From Caecitellus pseudoparvulus (Eukaryota > Bigyra: Bicosoecida): a stretch of DNA of 64,000 bases. A program made the position numbers and the translations under genes. Shown one piece after another: positions 59,912 to 64,000 of the stretch. The notes beneath the pieces were generated by a model. That model saw only the letters and a program-made list of their open reading frames with translations. It searched no databases and was not told the DNA's origin. Location: positions 248,001 to 312,000 of the forward strand of contig CBFFRQ010000019.1 in the NCBI GenBank assembly GCA_965644315.1. The letters run 5' to 3'. The first letter of the stretch is position 1; each line of letters starts with the position of its first letter.

Positions 59912-62900
59912 CTACAAATCGTCATCGTCATCAGGCGGGGCAAGGCCCGGCACTGAGCCGTGCACTTGAGCCTGAGCTTGGGCGGCTGCAGCGCTCGCAG
60001 CTGCCGCTTTGTCAGCGAACAGCTCGCTGGCGTTTGCGTCAGCTGAGAACTGCAGCATGCGAATGAGGAAGTCCCGCACCACTTCCAAGTATGCGTCGGT
60101 GGTCACACCAGTTGCCAGCAAGCTGCCAGCGAAGGCCGTCACCACTTCTGCAGTCAGGTGGGGGAATGACTGCGCCAGGATCGTGGACAGGAAGTGGCGC
60201 AGGAAGGTGACGTTGCTGCCGTCAGCAGGAGGTGTAGCTCCCGCCACATTGCTCCACAGCGGCACTGTCACCCGGCCCTTCACGACGAGCGCCAGCAGGT
60301 GCTGCAGCAACATGCAGTGCTCTGCAAGCTGGCTCTTGTGCATGCGGTCAGTGATAACTCGAAGCAGGTCCTGCAACAAGTCCATGAAGCTGTTGCTGTA
60401 CACAGGCTGCGCAACTTCGGCTGAGTTAGGGTGCTGCTCCAGCGCAGTGAGGAACACCTTCAACGTGGAAAGGCCGGTGTTGGACACTTGCCGGTCGGTG
60501 TGCTTGAAGGCCCAGATGATGGAATTCACCAGCAGCTTCTTAGACTCGTCAGGCATGCCAAGCAGAGACTCGAAATGATGCTGAGTGATGCACTCAAGCA
60601 AGTCGAAGAAGGCTATCCTGTGGTCCAAGTGGTCCTCAAAGTTGGCCGTAATCATGTTCAAGGTGGGCTCAAACACGTAGCCAAGCAGAGCAATGGCGGA
60701 CGGCGCCAGCACCACGCGGCAGCTCTTCAGCACAGTGCCCATGAGCTTCAGCACCTGCGCTTCGCGCACGACGGCTGGGCTGGACTTGTAGTCCCCGAAA
60801 ACAGGCTCGGTTATGTGTGTCACGAATGTGTCAACGACAAAGCGCCCGTCCTCTGCCTGCGCCAGGAACTCGATCAGGACGTCCAAGATGGCAACACGCA
60901 CTTTGCGCAGCTGGATCACAGCAGGAGTGGAGGCCGCCATGGAGCCATGGGAGTTCAGTGCCTCCAGGATGAAGCGCTGCATGACAGAGTACATGCTGAG
61001 CATGTCGTTGAAGATGACTGCGAGCTGCTTCGCAAAAGAGCCGCCGACTGCTGACGCTACCTTGGCGTTGATGTTGTAGATGCGCGTGAGCTCCTTGAGC
61101 CGTGTGGGCTCTCGAAGCGCTTCAATGTTTGTTGCAGCGCTGTCAACGATCGCTGCCCAGCTGGTGTTGACAAGCTTCATGAGCTCTGCAGTCAGGCGCT
61201 CCTGCTCAGAGGTGGTGGGGTGCGCGCTGACCATCAACGCGGACGCTTCAAAGAAGCGCAGTACTTGGTGTCCCTCAAGTTTCTCAATGGCGCTAGGCAG
61301 CAGTGCTGAGAGGTTGCCCACGAAGGGGGGCTCGGAAGTGGAGGTTCCCTTGGACACGGAGGCAACAGTCTGCACACACACAAACTGCTTGCGGCACTTG
61401 CTCACGATAGTGTAGAACGTGTCCACAGCCATGTCCTTCACACCGGGGTGTTCTTCCCGCATGAACTGGAAGAGCTTCAGCACGACGGTTTTCAGGAACA
61501 CCCAGTGCTTGCGAAGAAAGCGCGGGTACTGCCCCACGACGTACATAATGTTTGAAGCAACGACAGCTTGCTCATCTGCGGTGCGCTTAAGTTTAACCAA
61601 CTCAAGCAGGTCTGTGATGAGCTTCACCAGGAAGCGCTTCTCCTCCTTCACCTCCAGGGTGCGGGTGATGGCCCCGACACCCCAGCACAGCTTGTTCAGG
61701 TTCTCGTAGCTCCACGCAGAGCCATCCATGACGCGGGCCAACTTATCCACAAGGATGCCCAGCATGCTGTCCTTGTCCAGGTGAGTCAGATACACCAGCG
61801 TCTCTTTCAAGTTGTGGTGCAAGCCCAAGGCTTCTTCAGACGTCACGGTGGAGTGGACGATCTTCCCCGACTCAGTCTCCTCCACCAGCACCTCCTCAGG
61901 GCGTACCATGTGCTCGATGAGCAGGGTACGCAAGCGTGACAGGACGTCCCCATACAGGGCCTTCCTGGAGGCAGCCGTGGAAGAAGGCGCGGCAGGGGCC
62001 TGAAGGGCGGCAGCTCCACCGAGGCCACCACCGCCGAGGCTGCTGCCACCCAGGCCAAGGGAGCTGCCGCCCAGCCCCATGCTGCTGCTCACTCCGCCCA
62101 GCACGGACAGACCACCACCGAGTCCACCACTGCCAGTTGCAGCGCCAGTCGACGTGGGAAGTGTCGGAGCCGACGCGAGGGACACAATCTCGGCGTTATG
62201 CAGGTCCTGAGCAAACCACTGCCAGAACTCCAGACAGACACGGAAGAGCTCAGCGTCTTCATGCACGCTGGTCATGGACACCAGGTGGCCCATGCCCATG
62301 GCGAGTGCATCGCGGGTCGCAGGATTCTCCACCAGAGCAAGGTGGTGCCGGAAGAAGGAGGTCAGGAAGAGCCCGTAAAAGTACACGAACTGCTCAGCGG
62401 CCTCGTCCCCCATCTGCAGGGCCTGCGTGTAAGTGTGCCCCAAATCCGTCCCTGGCGGGACGATCTTCAGCATGGCAGAGATTACCTGCCCAAACAGTTG
62501 CAAGAAGACTTCGTTGTACTTGGGGTCGCTCAGAGCCGCCACTTCAGTCAGGCAACGCAGGGTGGGTACCCGGAAGTCTGCGGACGGCAGGTACTTCGTA
62601 CACAAGCTCGTCAGCATCTGGGTCTCCATGATGTACACAACAGGAATCCAGGTCATGTAGTTCTGCAGGGTGTCCAGCGTCTGCACCAACAAGGAGGGTC
62701 GCTGTGTCTTGCCCAGCACGGCATCGCACAGCTTGAAGATTTGGATGAACTGCTCGTTGAGGGCCCCCTTCAGCTCCTTCACCCGGTGTGCCAGCATGCT
62801 GTCCTCTGAAAAGTCAAAAACGTCTTCGGACAGCATGGTCAAAATGCGCATGTTGTTCTCACAGAGCGTCTCAGAGCTATCGGAGGATTCCAAAATCTCG

Positions 62901-63447
62901 GGGATGAAGTTGGGCCACTTCTGGGGCCAATCGCGCTTCACGATCTCCACAAGCACCCCGTTCAGCTTGCCGAGCAAGGTGCGCATGCTACGGTCAGCGA
63001 AGGACGCCTCATTGCCAGCTATGCCGACAATCTGCCTGACAATGTACGTTCGGAGAGCGTGCTGCTGCGGCTCTGGGATGGTCCCCCACCTAAACTTCAC
63101 AGTGCTCTCCAGGAGCTGCAGGCCGAAAAACCGTGTGGTAAGCTGAGACCCATTCTCATAGACTCTGTCAGCCCGCATCCAAGCATTGGGATGGTCCTGA
63201 AAGGCCATGATGACGTTCTTTGCGGCCTCGCGCTGCGAGCGGGGGGGGGGGGGGAGAGATTCACGAAGTGCACAAGCGCCAGGCGCGTGTTTCGCTGCCC
63301 TTGCTCAGCAGCACGCACAACGTCCTTAGCGGCAGTGGGATCTGACCCCAGCACGATAAGCTGCTCTAGTGCGGTCATGTCAAATTCTGCCTTGGAGAAG
63401 TCCAGCAGCTGCGCCCCGGCGGCTTGGATGGAGGCTACTGAGGCCAT
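59912..63447 (-). CDS. XPO1: Exportin-1 (CRM1/XPO1) nuclear export receptor
   Basis: Exons (minus) 63319-63447 and 59912-63232 give 1149 residues; the usual length is about 1070. Exportin-1 carries leucine-rich NES cargo out of the nucleus with Ran-GTP. The join TAAKDV-REAAKNVIMAFQDHP restores the importin-beta N-terminal domain. Later blocks include KFRWGTIPEPQQHALRTYIV, LVEIVKRDWPQKWPNFIPEI, EVLVEETESGKIVH, the NES-groove HEAT repeats VVASNIMYVVGQYPRFLRKH and LKTVVLKLFQFMREEHPGVK, and a C-terminal DDDDDL. The position of the leptomycin-reactive cysteine is Val (ELVKLKR for GLCEQKR). A Gly/Ser insert of about 50 residues lies in the first half (antisense of 62000-62160). The intron's 3' end contains a long C-run (G on the plus strand, 63240-63253). 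Confidence 0.96.
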
Positions 63448-63460
63448 GCTTGCACGGAAT

Positions 63461-63469
63461 GTGAAACGC
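63461..63469 (-). promoter_or_regulatory. GCGTTTCAC motif just upstream of exportin-1 ATG
   Basis: Read on the minus strand, GCGTTTCAC ends 14 bp before the exportin-1 ATG. Function inferred from recurrence. Confidence 0.42.
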
Positions 63470-63637
63470 AACGGCAGAGTGTAAACAAGGCCACCAAGCC
63501 GCAAAGGCAGAGCCTGACAAGGAAATAAAGAAGCAAGCACAAGAAACGGATCCAAGCAACCAAAGGGGGCGCTTGAAAGGCCGAGAGCCTCGTTCTAGCT
63601 TGGAATCCGAGAAACCGCGTTGTGTTCACGCTGGCAG

Positions 63638-63646
63638 GCGAAACGC
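63638..63646 (-). promoter_or_regulatory. Second GCGTTTCGC motif upstream of exportin-1
   Basis: GCGAAACGC on the plus strand, GCGTTTCGC on the minus strand, about 190 bp before the exportin-1 ATG. Confidence 0.38.
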
Positions 63647-64000
63647 CACAGCACTGTGTGCGCAGGGCAGCTGAGGAGGAAAATGACAAGCGCACTGCGC
63701 AGGCTCTGACTAAAGTGCACCTGTAGCACATGTTCGTACACTGGCAGTTGGGGTTGTGCCGAGAATGTACGCTTGGGCCGAGAGGCGCCCTGGACGCCCA
63801 GCAAGCTTGCGCGCGCCGGTGTGCGAGTGGTCTTGAGCTGTCCTCGGCCGGGCAGGGCGCATGCTGCCACAGACGTTGCGCCACATTTGAGTCGTTGAAG
63901 TGCCAGCCAAGCACATGAAAAAAGGACGAGACAACTCAACAGCTCGAGGATCTTCGCTCCTACGCCAAAGCGCATTGCAGCCTGTGCTGTGGGCGTCCCA

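Larger units (their letters stand above)
63448..64000. other. Upstream region of exportin-1
   Basis: 553 bp to the window end with no supported gene. Two copies of the recurrent motif, 63461-63469 and 63638-63646, are present. Confidence 0.5.

Noticed and set aside
63240-63253. Poly-G run as an assembly artefact or G-quadruplex
   Set aside because: It is simply the pyrimidine tract of the exportin-1 intron read on the opposite strand.
1-64000. CRISPR arrays, insertion sequences, prophage, retroelements or toxin-antitoxin modules
   Set aside because: No direct-repeat/spacer arrays, transposase, integrase or reverse transcriptase frames, or terminal repeats were seen.

Overview
This window is nuclear DNA of a unicellular eukaryote. 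It is GC-rich and gene-dense, with short spliceosomal introns (about 68-390 nt, mostly 68-100, all ending in CAG), no operons and no ribosome-binding sites. I place 28 protein genes on both strands, nearly all recognisable eukaryotic housekeeping or cell-biology genes. The lineage is not certain. UMP synthase has the inverted decarboxylase-then-transferase order reported for diatoms and kinetoplastids rather than the plant/animal order. A lysosomal-type phospholipase B-like gene, a K+-dependent type H+-pyrophosphatase, a SPO11-2-like gene and a cilia protein (CFAP36) sit beside it. Together they suggest a flagellate alga or protist of the stramenopile/haptophyte kind more than a land-plant-like green alga; this is inference.

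Layout: 1-11 kb: VPS51 (partial), phospholipase B-like, an unknown gene, CFAP36 and VPS54, so two GARP tethering subunits lie close together. 11.6-19 kb: an unknown gene, TIM22, a CHCHD2/Mix17-type twin CX9C protein, Hsp110, and mitochondrial-type ISCA2. 19-31 kb: a bacterial-like GNAT acetyltransferase, a WD-type protein, a histidine phosphotransfer protein with a C-terminal CaaX box, V-type H+-pyrophosphatase, SPO11-like, and an unknown gene. 31-43 kb: SEC31, SF3B2, an unknown 760-residue protein, and an SH3-like protein. 43-55 kb: an acylation-motif armadillo protein, inverted-fusion UMP synthase, a small membrane protein, CAF-1 p60, a TMEM97-like protein and CCT4. 55-64 kb: PP4 regulatory subunit 3 and exportin-1.

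Three window-wide patterns stand out. (1) A short motif, GCGTTTCRC, often as a palindrome, recurs in the non-coding DNA just upstream of many genes. (2) Introns lie almost only in the first tenth of long genes, followed by one very long exon. (3) Splice donors are mostly GTGCGT or GTACGT, with C instead of A at +4. Exon boundaries were derived by reading-frame continuity and family resemblance, without transcript data. They are firm for most recognised genes and weak where stated.
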